NCBI GenBank assembly: GCA_046316025.1
Contig: JBKCXU010000150.1
Location: 1 to 27,522 of the forward strand
Length of the DNA: 27,522 nucleotides
Direction of reading: 5' to 3'
DNA from: JAJTHJ01 sp046316025
Lineage (GTDB): Bacteria; Pseudomonadota; Gammaproteobacteria; Burkholderiales; Burkholderiaceae_F
Shown: in pieces, positions 21,233 through 27,522 of the stretch
Position numbering within the stretch: the stretch's first letter is position 1
Layout: each line of letters opens with the position of its first letter
Notes under the pieces: model-generated
Seen by the model: the letters and a program-made list of their open reading frames with translations, nothing else
Databases searched by the model: none
Told to the model about the DNA's origin: nothing
Program-made: the position numbers and the translations under genes

Positions 21233-22190
21233 ATCCGCTCTTCTTGACGATCTGCGCCCAGGCTTGCGAGTACGCGCGCTCGCGCGCAGCCAGTTGCGCC
21301 GGCGGCATGTACTGCACCGTCAGGCCCCAGTTGGCGAGCTTCTCGCGCACGTCCGGCTGCGCCAGCACTTTGGCCAGCGCCGCGCCGAACTTGTCGATTA
21401 CCTCTTTCGGCGTGCCGGCGGGCGCCCAGAAACCGTAGAACGGAATCTCGTCGAAGCCTGCCACACCGAGTTCCGCAAACGTTGGCACGGCGGGCAGCGC
21501 GGTCTGGCGCTTGTCGCCCATCACCGCAACGATGCGCAGCTTGCCGGCGCGCTGGTTCTCCATGAAGTCCGGTAGCGAGCCCACGCCCGCCGGAATCTGG
21601 TTGCCGAGCATGTCGGCCATCATCGGTGCGCTGCCGCGGTACGGCGCAGCGATGAGATCGAGCGCGAACTTCTCGCCCACCGACTTGACCAGAAACTCCG
21701 GCACCGAGGCCGGCGCCGGGATGCCCACCGCGCTCTTGCCGCCTTGTTTCTTGACCCAACCGATCCACTCCATAAAGTCCGCCGCAGGCGTGCCGCCGGA
21801 CAAGGCCAGCGCGTTGACGAAGGTGGCAAAGCCGGCCACCGGCACAAAGTCGCGCGCCGGGTCGAAGCCGGGGTTCTTCATCACCAGCGGGATGACGGAA
21901 ACGGTGTGGTCGTGCGAGATAAAGAAGGTGGTGCCGTCGGGTGCGGCGGTCTTCAGCGCGATGGCGGCGATCTGCCCGCCGGCGCCGGGGCGGTTGTCCA
22001 CCAGCACCTGGGTGCCGAGTTCGTCCTTGAGTTTCTCCGCCAGCGTGCGCGCCACTGCATCGGTGCCGCCGCCGGGCGGAAAGCCCACCAGGATATGGAT
22101 CGGCTTGCCGCTTTGCGCGTGGGCCGCGCCGATGGCGAGCAGCGAGAGGAGCAGGGCGCGGGCAAGCCGCGCGGCAGGACGAGCGAACAT
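21219..22190 (-). CDS. Bug/TctC-family periplasmic solute-binding protein
   Basis: 323 residues. A signal peptide (~1-24, AHA-Q) sends it to the periplasm. GFPPGGGTDAVAR (~36-48), NRPGAGGQIA and PYRGSAPMMADMLGNQI are the family hallmarks. Bug receptors bind small carboxylates (citrate, glutamate, nicotinate and others) and often work with TctAB permeases; none is nearby, so this is an orphan receptor, as is usual in Burkholderiales. The ATG (22188-22190) is preceded by GGAG. It converges with the GNAT gene with a 14-bp overlap. The ligand cannot be assigned. Confidence 0.94.
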   Translation of the reverse strand: MFARPAARLARALLLSLLAIGAAHAQSGKPIHILVGFPPGGGTDAVARTLAEKLKDELGTQVLVDNRPGAGGQIAAIALKTAAPDGTTFFISHDHTVSVIPLVMKNPGFDPARDFVPVAGFATFVNALALSGGTPAADFMEWIGWVKKQGGKSAVGIPAPASVPEFLVKSVGEKFALDLIAAPYRGSAPMMADMLGNQIPAGVGSLPDFMENQRAGKLRIVAVMGDKRQTALPAVPTFAELGVAGFDEIPFYGFWAPAGTPKEVIDKFGAALAKVLAQPDVREKLANWGLTVQYMPPAQLAARERAYSQAWAQIVKKSGFTPQ

Positions 22191-22245
22191 AAGCACTCCG
22201 ACCGCCGGTAGAGGAGGCCGGCGCGCGCGAATCATCTCGCGGCGC

Positions 22246-22650
22246 TCAACTGGCCTGCTGCTCCGGCATCTTGTACGCGATCACGCTGACCGCTGCCCCA
22301 TGCGGATCGACGATCACCGCAAAGCGGCCGATGCCGGGGATGTCCATCGGGCCGTGTACGACCTTGCCGCCGAGCGTGGCGGCCTGCGCGGCGGTGGCAT
22401 CGACGTCGTTGACCGTCACGTAACAACCCCAGGCGGGCGGCATGCCGCCTTGCGCGAGGTGCGGCGGCATCGTCATCACGCCGCCCACCGACTCGCCGCC
22501 TGCCTTGACCACGTGATACGGGCCGTCGGGCATCGCCTCGGTTTCCACCGTCCAGCCAAACAGGCTCTTGTAGAACGGCAGCACCGCGTCGGCGTCGCGC
22601 GCCATCAGTTCGTGCCAGCTAAAGGCGTCGTGGGTCTGGTAGGGGTTCAT
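22246..22650 (-). CDS. VOC (glyoxalase/bleomycin-resistance-like) superfamily protein
   Basis: 134 residues with two beta-alpha-beta modules: HELMARDADAVLPFYKSLFGW (split: HELMARD, then FYKSLFGW) in the first half and VNDVDATAAQAATLGGKVV, DIPGIGRFAVIVDPHGA in the second. His13 and Glu14 of the first module are possible metal ligands. This shape is shared by glyoxalase I, dioxygenases and resistance proteins, so the reaction is not known. It lies close to and in line with the next two minus-strand genes (28-bp gap from the MoaD-like gene), suggesting one transcript. GGAGACAGAG precedes the ATG. Confidence 0.88.
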   Translation of the reverse strand: MNPYQTHDAFSWHELMARDADAVLPFYKSLFGWTVETEAMPDGPYHVVKAGGESVGGVMTMPPHLAQGGMPPAWGCYVTVNDVDATAAQAATLGGKVVHGPMDIPGIGRFAVIVDPHGAAVSVIAYKMPEQQAS

Positions 22651-22678
22651 CTCTGTCTCCTCGTAGGTGGCGAGCGGC

Positions 22679-22936
22679 TCAGCCGCCGCTCAGGGCTTGC
22701 ACGATAGCGAGTTCGTCGGATTCCGCCAGTGGCACCGACGGATCGAACACCGCGGTGCCGTTGACAAAGAAGCGCATGTGCCGGCGCGTGCGGCCCTGCT
22801 CGTCGATCATCCGGAAGCGGATGCCGGGATAGCGCCGGTCCAGGTCGGCCAGCACTTCGCCCAGCGTAGCGCCCTGCGCATCGACCGTGGCGCTGGCCGT
22901 GTACGACTGCAAGGGCGAGGGGATCAGCACGCGCAT
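22679..22936 (-). CDS. MoaD/ThiS-family ubiquitin-like protein
   Basis: 85 residues with a beta-grasp pattern (MRVLIPSPLQSYT, LGEVLADLDRRYPG, RFFVNGTAVF, LAIVQALSGG) ending in Gly-Gly. Family members are adenylated and thiocarboxylated at that terminus, then give sulfur to cofactors (molybdopterin, thiamine) or attach to proteins. It is followed at once by the propeller gene upstream (3-bp gap), a pairing seen in other genomes as far as I recall, so it may serve that protein rather than molybdopterin synthesis, for which there is no MoaE here. ATG 22934-22936 follows the partner's stop with no room for a separate ribosome site (re-initiation is likely). Confidence 0.86.
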   Translation of the reverse strand: MRVLIPSPLQSYTASATVDAQGATLGEVLADLDRRYPGIRFRMIDEQGRTRRHMRFFVNGTAVFDPSVPLAESDELAIVQALSGG

Positions 22937-22939
22937 ATC

Positions 22940-24082
22940 TCAGTGACGCTCAGCCACCTCGACCGCATAGATCTCCGGCAAATGGCGCGCGATGCAGGCC
23001 CACTTGGTACCTTCGTCGCGGCTCGCCCAGACTTCGCCGGCGGTGGTGCCGAAGTACAGGCCCACGGGGTCGCGCGCGTCGCCGCACATCGCCTGCCGCT
23101 TGACGGTCCACCACGCCTGCGTGCGCGGCAGGCCGGCGTCGAGCCGCTGCCAGCGGCGGCCGCCATTGCGCGTCACGTATACCGCCGGCTTGCCGCCGGG
23201 GCTGACGCGCGGCCACACGCTGCTGCCATCCATCGGCAGCACCCAGCAGGTGTCGGCGTCGCGCGGGTGCACGACCATCGTGAAGCCGATGTCGCCCACC
23301 GTCTTGGGCATCGCGCGGCCGATCCGCTGCCAGGTATTCGACGGCCGGTCGATGCGATAGATGCCGCAATGGTTCTGCTGGTAGAGGCGATCGGGGTTGC
23401 TCGGGCACAGGCGGATGCAGTGCGGGTCGTGGAAGGTCGGGTCGTCGGTGGGGAAGCCTGCCACGACTTCCATGCCGCCCAACAGCGGGCGGAAACTCGC
23501 GCCGCCGTCGGTGGACTCGTGCACGCCGCCGCCGGACATGCCGAAGTACAGATGCCGGGCATCGCGCGGATCGACGATGATCGAATGCAGCTTCGGCCCG
23601 TCCGGCGTGCCGTCCTGCACGGTGCCCATCCACTTCAGGTAATCGAGGTCGTCGTTGATCGGCGAAAACGGCGCCCAGGTCAGGCCGCCGTCTTCGCTGC
23701 GAAACAGGCCTTGCGGCGAGGTGCCCGCGTACCACACGCCCGGTTCGCTCGCGTGCCCCGGCGTGAGCCAGAAAGTGTGATCGACCGCGCGCCCGCCGCC
23801 GTCGGCGCGCTTGGCAAAGGCGGGCGGTTGCTTGGCCTCCTGCCAGCTGCGGCCGAAGTTGGTCGAGCGGAACACCGTCGGCCCCAGATGCCCGGTCCTG
23901 GCCGCCGCCAGCAGCGTGCGGCCATCGCGCGCATCGAGCACCAGATGGTGGACGATGTGACCCAGAAAGTGCGGCCCATCCAGCCGCCACGCGCGCCGCG
24001 CCGTGTCGCCGTGCATCAGCCACGCGCCCTTGCGGGTGGCGATGAGGAGGCTTGCAGAAGTCCTGCCGGTACGGGTTGCCAT
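22940..24082 (-). CDS. BNR/sialidase-like beta-propeller protein
   Basis: 380 residues with repeated BNR-type blocks: FRSTNFGRSW, FRSEDGGLTW, HESTDGGASF, VTRNGGRRW and WASRDEGTKW (S/T-x-D/N-x-G-x-x-W/F), typical of exo-alpha-sialidase/VPS10-like propellers. No signal peptide is visible (MATRTGRTSASLLIATRKG), so it is probably cytoplasmic, and sialidase chemistry is unlikely: the usual Arg triad cannot be identified. GGAGG lies seven bases before the ATG (24080-24082). It is first in an operon with the MoaD-like and probably the VOC genes. Function unknown. Confidence 0.85.
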   Translation of the reverse strand: MATRTGRTSASLLIATRKGAWLMHGDTARRAWRLDGPHFLGHIVHHLVLDARDGRTLLAAARTGHLGPTVFRSTNFGRSWQEAKQPPAFAKRADGGGRAVDHTFWLTPGHASEPGVWYAGTSPQGLFRSEDGGLTWAPFSPINDDLDYLKWMGTVQDGTPDGPKLHSIIVDPRDARHLYFGMSGGGVHESTDGGASFRPLLGGMEVVAGFPTDDPTFHDPHCIRLCPSNPDRLYQQNHCGIYRIDRPSNTWQRIGRAMPKTVGDIGFTMVVHPRDADTCWVLPMDGSSVWPRVSPGGKPAVYVTRNGGRRWQRLDAGLPRTQAWWTVKRQAMCGDARDPVGLYFGTTAGEVWASRDEGTKWACIARHLPEIYAVEVAERH

Positions 24083-24203
24083 CGGCGCCTCCAGCGCAGG
24101 GCAAGGGTGGGCACGATAACGCCGCGGCCGCAGGCCCGGAAGTGCGATACCGTTTACGCGCCAAGCGCGCCACAATCGGCGCGTGCCACCCGCAGGAGTC
24201 GCC

Positions 24204-24611
24204 ATGACCAACGAAGCTTTCGATCCCGCCACCGTGTCCGACGCCGAGTGGAAAGAGCGCCTCTCGCCCGCCGCCTACGAAGTGCTGCGCAAGCACGGCA
24301 CCGAGCGTGCCGGCACCAGCGCGCTGAACGACGAGAAGCGCAAGGGCACGTTTGTTTGCGCCGGCTGCGGCACGCCGCTCTTTAGCTCGGACATGAAGTA
24401 CGACAGCGGCACCGGTTGGCCAAGTTTTGTCGCCACGCTGCCGGGCGCCCTCGCCACCAGCACCGACTGGAAGCTCATCTACCCGCGCACCGAGTACCAC
24501 TGCGCGCGCTGCGGCGGGCATCACGGCCACGTCTTCAACGACGGCCCGTCGCCGACCGGCAAGCGCTACTGCAACAACGGCGTGGCGCTGAGGTTCGTGC
24601 CGGACGAGTGA
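24204..24611 (+). CDS. msrB: Peptide-methionine (R)-S-oxide reductase MsrB
   Basis: 135 residues, the standard length. MsrB reduces the R-isomer of methionine sulfoxide in proteins. It shows the two zinc CxxC sites (FVCAGCG and YHCARCGG), the substrate-binding GTGWPSF, HVFNDGP, and the catalytic cysteine in RYCNNGVAL. The usual triad residue sequence RYCINS is varied here to RYCNNG. The catalytic position is Cys, not selenocysteine, despite selC nearby. GCAGGAG at 24192-24198 marks ATG 24204. The gene is divergent from the propeller gene and followed by the chr operator region after 32 bp. Confidence 0.95.
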   Translation: MTNEAFDPATVSDAEWKERLSPAAYEVLRKHGTERAGTSALNDEKRKGTFVCAGCGTPLFSSDMKYDSGTGWPSFVATLPGALATSTDWKLIYPRTEYHCARCGGHHGHVFNDGPSPTGKRYCNNGVALRFVPDE

Positions 24612-24643
24612 TGCGCACCAGCGCCGACGGGGGAGATTAACTT

Positions 24644-24676
24644 GTACTAGTTGATACTACGTGTATCATCTAGTAC
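24644..24676. promoter_or_regulatory. 33-bp inverted-repeat operator/promoter of the chromate-resistance operon
   Basis: GTACTAGTTGATAC (24644-24657), spacer TACGT, then GTATCATCTAGTAC (24663-24676): arms pair at 13 of 14 positions. It is AT-rich in very GC-rich surroundings. TTGTAC (24642-24647) and TATCAT (24664-24669), 16 bp apart, look like -35 and -10. The start codon of chrB follows immediately, so transcription from this -10 would begin at about the ATG, giving a leaderless mRNA. The ChrB product has a PaaX/PadR-like N-terminus and is the likely repressor that binds here. Binding is inferred; the palindrome is seen directly. Confidence 0.8.
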
Positions 24677-25624
24677 ATGAATTGGCTGTTACTGATTCTC
24701 ACGCTGCCCACCCGCCCGAGCGCGGTGCGCGTACGCACCTGGCGCGCGCTGCAGGCGGCTGGCTGCGCGGCACTGCGTGACGGCGTCTACCTGCTGCCCG
24801 ACCAGCCCGGGTGCGCGGAGACTTTCGCGCAACTGGCCGCCGCGGTGCGGGACGCCAACGGCACCGCCGGCGTACTGGCGGTCACGGCGCGCGACGAGTC
24901 GCAGCAGGCGGAGTTCATCGCCCGCTTCGACCGCGGCGCCGACTTCGCCGCCCTGCGGCAGGAGCTCGCGCGCCAGCGGCGCATGCTGCGCACCGTCGCC
25001 GAGCCGCAGGCGCGCAAGAGCTTGCGCGCGCTCGCGCAACGGCTGGAGGCGCTGCGCAGACTCGATTTCTTTCCCGGCCCGGCAGCGGCCGAAGTGGCCG
25101 CCGCCTTCGAGGCGCTGCGCACCGAGGTCGAGGCGCGGCTGGCGCCGGGCGAGCCGACCGCGCGGGCCACGGTGGCGCTGGCGCGGCTCGACCCCGCCGA
25201 CTATCGCGGTCGCGTCTGGGCCACGCGGCGCCGGCCCTGGGTCGATCGGCTGGCGAGCGCCTGGCTGATCCGGCGCTTTATCGACCGCGAGGCGCGCATC
25301 GTCTGGATCGCCGCACCCGACAAGGCGCCCAAGCGGGCGCTCGGCTTCGACTACGACGGCGCGGCGTTCACCCACGTCGGCAACAAGGTGACGTTCGAGG
25401 TCCTCGCCGCGAGCTTCGGGCTGGACGACGACGCCGCGCTACGCCGGCTCGGCGAGACCGTGCATGCCATCGACGTCGGTGGCCTGCCGAGCGAAGAAGC
25501 CGCGGGCCTGGAAGCCGTGGTGCGCGGCTTGCAGGCGCAGCACGCCGACGACGATGCGCTGCTGGCCGCCGCGTGCGTGGTGTTCGATGCGCTGTACCGC
25601 GGCCTGCAACAGGCAGCCTCATGA
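24677..25624 (+). CDS. chrB: Chromate-resistance regulator ChrB
   Basis: 315 residues. The N-terminal segment (WLLLILTLPTRPSAVRVRTW, ~3-22, then GCAALRDGVYLLP) is the winged-helix part that resembles PaaX. The C-terminal ~130 residues form the ChrB domain, beginning near 185 (RRPWVDRLASAWLIRRF). ChrB binds DNA and lets chrA be expressed on chromate exposure. ATG 24677 gives the family's normal beginning (MNWLLL) and abuts a palindrome with no ribosome site, so the message may be leaderless. Its stop overlaps chrA by four bases (ATGA), so the two are co-translated. Confidence 0.93.
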   Translation: MNWLLLILTLPTRPSAVRVRTWRALQAAGCAALRDGVYLLPDQPGCAETFAQLAAAVRDANGTAGVLAVTARDESQQAEFIARFDRGADFAALRQELARQRRMLRTVAEPQARKSLRALAQRLEALRRLDFFPGPAAAEVAAAFEALRTEVEARLAPGEPTARATVALARLDPADYRGRVWATRRRPWVDRLASAWLIRRFIDREARIVWIAAPDKAPKRALGFDYDGAAFTHVGNKVTFEVLAASFGLDDDAALRRLGETVHAIDVGGLPSEEAAGLEAVVRGLQAQHADDDALLAAACVVFDALYRGLQQAAS

Positions 25625-26949
25625 GCGTGGCGCCTGCACCCGCCCCCGTCGGCTTCTGGCAAGCCTTCGTCTACTGGCTCAAGCTCGGCTGCGTGAGCTT
25701 TGGCGGGCCGGCGGGGCAGATCGCGATCATGCATACCGACCTGGTCGAGCGGCGCCGCTGGATTTCGGAAAAACGCTTTCTGCACGCACTGAATTACTGC
25801 ATGGTGCTGCCGGGGCCGGAGGCGCAGCAACTCGCAACCTACATCGGCTGGCTGATGCACCGCACCTGGGGCGGCATCGCCGCCGGGGTGCTCTTCGTGC
25901 TGCCGTCCCTGGCGGTGCTGGTGGCGCTGTCGTGGATCTATCTGCGCTTTGGTGACGTGCCGGCGGTGGCGGGCGTGCTCTACGGCATCAAGCCTGCCGT
26001 GACCGCCATCGTGTTGTTCGCGGCCTGGCGCATCGGCGCGCGGGTGCTCAAGCATCCGCTGCTGTGGGGCATCGCGGCGCTGGCTTTTTTGGCGATCTTC
26101 GCCTTCGACGTGCCGTTCCCGCTGATCGTGTTGGGCGCGGCGGCGTTGGGTTGGCTCGGCGCGCGTTGGGTGCCCTCCGCCTTTGCCGGCGGCGGGCACG
26201 CGGCCGGCGGCAAGTCCTACGGCGCGGCGCTGATCGACGACGACACACCCACCCCGCCGCATGCGCTGTGGTCCACACGGCATGCGCTGCGCGTGGTGCT
26301 GGTGTTTGTCGCGTTATGGGCCGCGGGTATCGGCGCTCTCTCAATGATCTACGGCTGGCAGGGCGTGCTCACGCAAATGGCCTGGTTCTTCACCAAGGCG
26401 GCGCTGCTCACATTCGGCGGCGCCTACGCGGTGCTGCCCTACGTGTTCCAGGGCGCGGTCGAGCACTACGGCTGGCTGACGGCCACGCAGATGATCGACG
26501 GTCTGGCGCTGGGCGAGACCACGCCGGGGCCGCTGATCATGGTGGTGGCCTTCGTCGGCTTTGTCGGCGGCTGGGGCAAGGCGGTGCTCGGGCCGGATGC
26601 GCTCTTCGCCGGCGGGTTGTTGGCGGCGGTGGTGGTCACCTTTTTCACCTTTCTGCCGTCGTTCCTGTTCATTCTGTTCGGCGCGCCGTTCATCGAAAGC
26701 ACGCACGGCCAGTTGCGCTTCACCGCGCCGCTGACGGGCATCACGGCGGCGGTGGTCGGCGTGATCGTCAACCTGGCAGCGTTCTTTGCGTATCACGTCT
26801 GGTGGCCGCGGGGCTTTGGCGGCGGCTTCGATTGGGCCTCGGCCCTGCTCGCGGTGGCGGCGTTCGTGGCCCTGTGGCGCTTCAAGATCGGCGTGATCCC
26901 GGTGATCGCCGCCTGCGGCGTGGCCGGCCTGTTGTTGCGTTTGTTGTGA
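25621..26949 (+). CDS. chrA: Chromate efflux transporter ChrA
   Basis: 442 residues and ~10-12 predicted membrane helices arranged as two homologous CHR domains. Hallmarks of the first are KLGCVSFGGPAGQIAIMH (~21-38) and LPGPEAQQL; those of the second are KAALLTFGGAYAVLPYV (~258-274) and TTPGPLIM. It exports chromate (which enters by sulfate uptake) from the cytoplasm. Length and the bidomain form fit the classical long-chain family. A ~40-residue basic/polar linker (~190-220) joins the halves. The ATG (25621) lies in the chrB stop. The next gene begins 11 bp after the chrA stop. Confidence 0.95.
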   Translation: MSVAPAPAPVGFWQAFVYWLKLGCVSFGGPAGQIAIMHTDLVERRRWISEKRFLHALNYCMVLPGPEAQQLATYIGWLMHRTWGGIAAGVLFVLPSLAVLVALSWIYLRFGDVPAVAGVLYGIKPAVTAIVLFAAWRIGARVLKHPLLWGIAALAFLAIFAFDVPFPLIVLGAAALGWLGARWVPSAFAGGGHAAGGKSYGAALIDDDTPTPPHALWSTRHALRVVLVFVALWAAGIGALSMIYGWQGVLTQMAWFFTKAALLTFGGAYAVLPYVFQGAVEHYGWLTATQMIDGLALGETTPGPLIMVVAFVGFVGGWGKAVLGPDALFAGGLLAAVVVTFFTFLPSFLFILFGAPFIESTHGQLRFTAPLTGITAAVVGVIVNLAAFFAYHVWWPRGFGGGFDWASALLAVAAFVALWRFKIGVIPVIAACGVAGLLLRLL

Positions 26950-26960
26950 TGGAGACGGCG

Positions 26961-27296
26961 ATGGAAAAAATCAGTCTGACCGAACTCGAAGAATGGCAAC
27001 GCGCGCAGCGCCAGTTCACGTTGCTCGACGTGCGCCGCGCCAAGGTGCGCACGGCCGACGGCGCGGAGATTGCCGAGGCGCGCTGGCTCGACCCGAATGG
27101 CCTCTTTACCTGGAAGGACGACGTGCCGCGCGACCGCCCGGTGGTCTTCGTCTGTGCGCACGGCCACGAGATCAGCCAGGGCTGCGCGGCGACGCTGAGC
27201 GCGATGGGGCTCGATTCACGCTATCTGGAAGGCGGCTTTGCCGGCTGGCGCGACAGCGGCCGGCCGACGGTGCCTCTCGCCGCCGGCACGGCGTGA
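26961..27296 (+). CDS. Rhodanese-domain sulfurtransferase of the chr operon
   Basis: 111 residues making a single rhodanese domain: LLDVRRAK at the start, the active loop VCAHGHEIS with the catalytic Cys (~79), and LEGGFAGWRDSG. Rhodaneses with a C-x-H-G-H-E loop accompany ChrB/ChrA in many bacteria, so a role in repairing or sensing thiol damage from chromate, which is chemically linked to sulfate metabolism, is plausible. No signal peptide: cytoplasmic. I choose ATG 26961, with GGAG six bases upstream, over the in-frame ATG 26949. Confidence 0.9.
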   Translation: MEKISLTELEEWQRAQRQFTLLDVRRAKVRTADGAEIAEARWLDPNGLFTWKDDVPRDRPVVFVCAHGHEISQGCAATLSAMGLDSRYLEGGFAGWRDSGRPTVPLAAGTA

Positions 27297-27303
27297 ACTT
27301 CGT

Positions 27304-27317
27304 TTGATCTGGGTAAA
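27304..27317. promoter_or_regulatory. Weak FNR/Anr-like site upstream of the last open frame
   Basis: TTGATCTGGGTAAA matches TTGAT-N4-ATCAA at 5/5 on the left and 3/5 on the right. It lies ~90 bp before ATG 27409. A role in oxygen control is only suggested. Confidence 0.25.
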
Positions 27318-27408
27318 GCCCGCGCGTTGCGCCGGGGCGCGAGGCGCTCTCCGCGCAGCGGGCCGTGGGTAGACTCGCCGCGCTCTCAATGGGTCGGGCA
27401 AACGCGCG

Positions 27409-27522
27409 ATGAGCTTCTGGCTTCAACACCTCGGGTCCCGGCGGTGCCCCCCCCGCCGGCAACCCCGGGGGTGTTTCGGCCCCCCAGGGGGGACCCAGGG
27501 GCGGGGCCGACCGCGCGGGGGG
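27409..27522 (+). CDS. Possible N-terminus of a gene truncated by the window end
   Basis: ATG 27409 opens a frame that runs to the edge (MSFWLQHLGSRRCPP..., then Pro/Gly/Arg-rich). The first ~10 residues could be a real start; beyond base ~27430 the sequence turns into C and G homopolymer runs unlike the rest of the window, suggesting poor assembly. No family is recognised and the downstream reading cannot be trusted. Confidence 0.2.
   Translation, partial: MSFWLQHLGSRRCPPRRQPRGCFGPPGGTQGRGRPRGG

Noticed and set aside
24204..24611. MsrB as a selenoprotein, given selC nearby
   Set aside because: The catalytic position is encoded as TGC (Cys) in RYCNNG and the frame has no internal TGA.

Overview
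The window is 27.5 kb of very GC-rich chromosomal DNA. It is dense with genes on both strands, and short palindromic repeats fill many of the gaps. A Bug/TctC-type solute receptor, GC-rich hairpin repeats built on CGTTCCCGC / CCCTCACCC cores, an NrfD-type molybdoenzyme, ChrB/ChrA and a bacterial SET/fructosamine-kinase pair all suggest a betaproteobacterium, probably Burkholderiales-like. That placement is inference; there is no rRNA or other marker gene here.

Layout. (1) 1-5.2 kb: the tail of a CIA30-like protein, then mostly minus-strand genes: SET methyltransferase and fructosamine kinase; a Tat-exported intradiol-dioxygenase-like protein and a small membrane protein; and a large membrane-anchored spermidine-synthase-like protein. 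(2) 5.3-8.3 kb: a LysR regulator divergent from a seven-blade Kelch lipoprotein, bracketed by two related, oppositely oriented MITE-like elements with TA at their borders. (3) 8.3-11.5 kb: two lipoproteins and a trypsin-like protease of unclear role. (4) 11.7-19.5 kb: a redox and sulfur block. It holds a double-CDGSH ferredoxin-like protein, divergent from a three-subunit molybdopterin oxidoreductase (catalytic, 4x[4Fe-4S] and NrfD subunits), an exported protein with one c-type heme site and three rhodanese domains, and two YeeE/YedE half-transporters. (5) 19.65 kb: a selenocysteine tRNA (selC) with its own strong hairpin. (6) 19.9-21.2 kb: a coupled GcvH-like / DsrE-like / GNAT operon. (7) 21.2-24.6 kb: TctC receptor, VOC protein, a MoaD/ThiS-like protein paired with a BNR propeller, and MsrB. 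(8) 24.6-27.3 kb: a chromate-resistance operon (chrB-chrA-rhodanese) behind a near-perfect 33-bp inverted-repeat operator that also holds promoter-like hexamers, with the start codon immediately after it. Both window ends look like poor-quality contig termini.

How the parts may work together. The strongest theme is handling of reduced sulfur (or selenium) outside and inside the cell. A periplasmic molybdoenzyme could exchange electrons with the quinone pool through its NrfD subunit. The heme/rhodanese protein could bind or transfer sulfane sulfur in the periplasm. The YeeE/YedE pair could move a sulfur or selenium species inward. The lipoyl-protein/DsrE pair could receive it in the cytoplasm. 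The position of selC beside the YeeE/YedE pair leaves open whether selenium is the true cargo. This is a hypothesis from gene content and order; the individual domain assignments are much firmer than the pathway.
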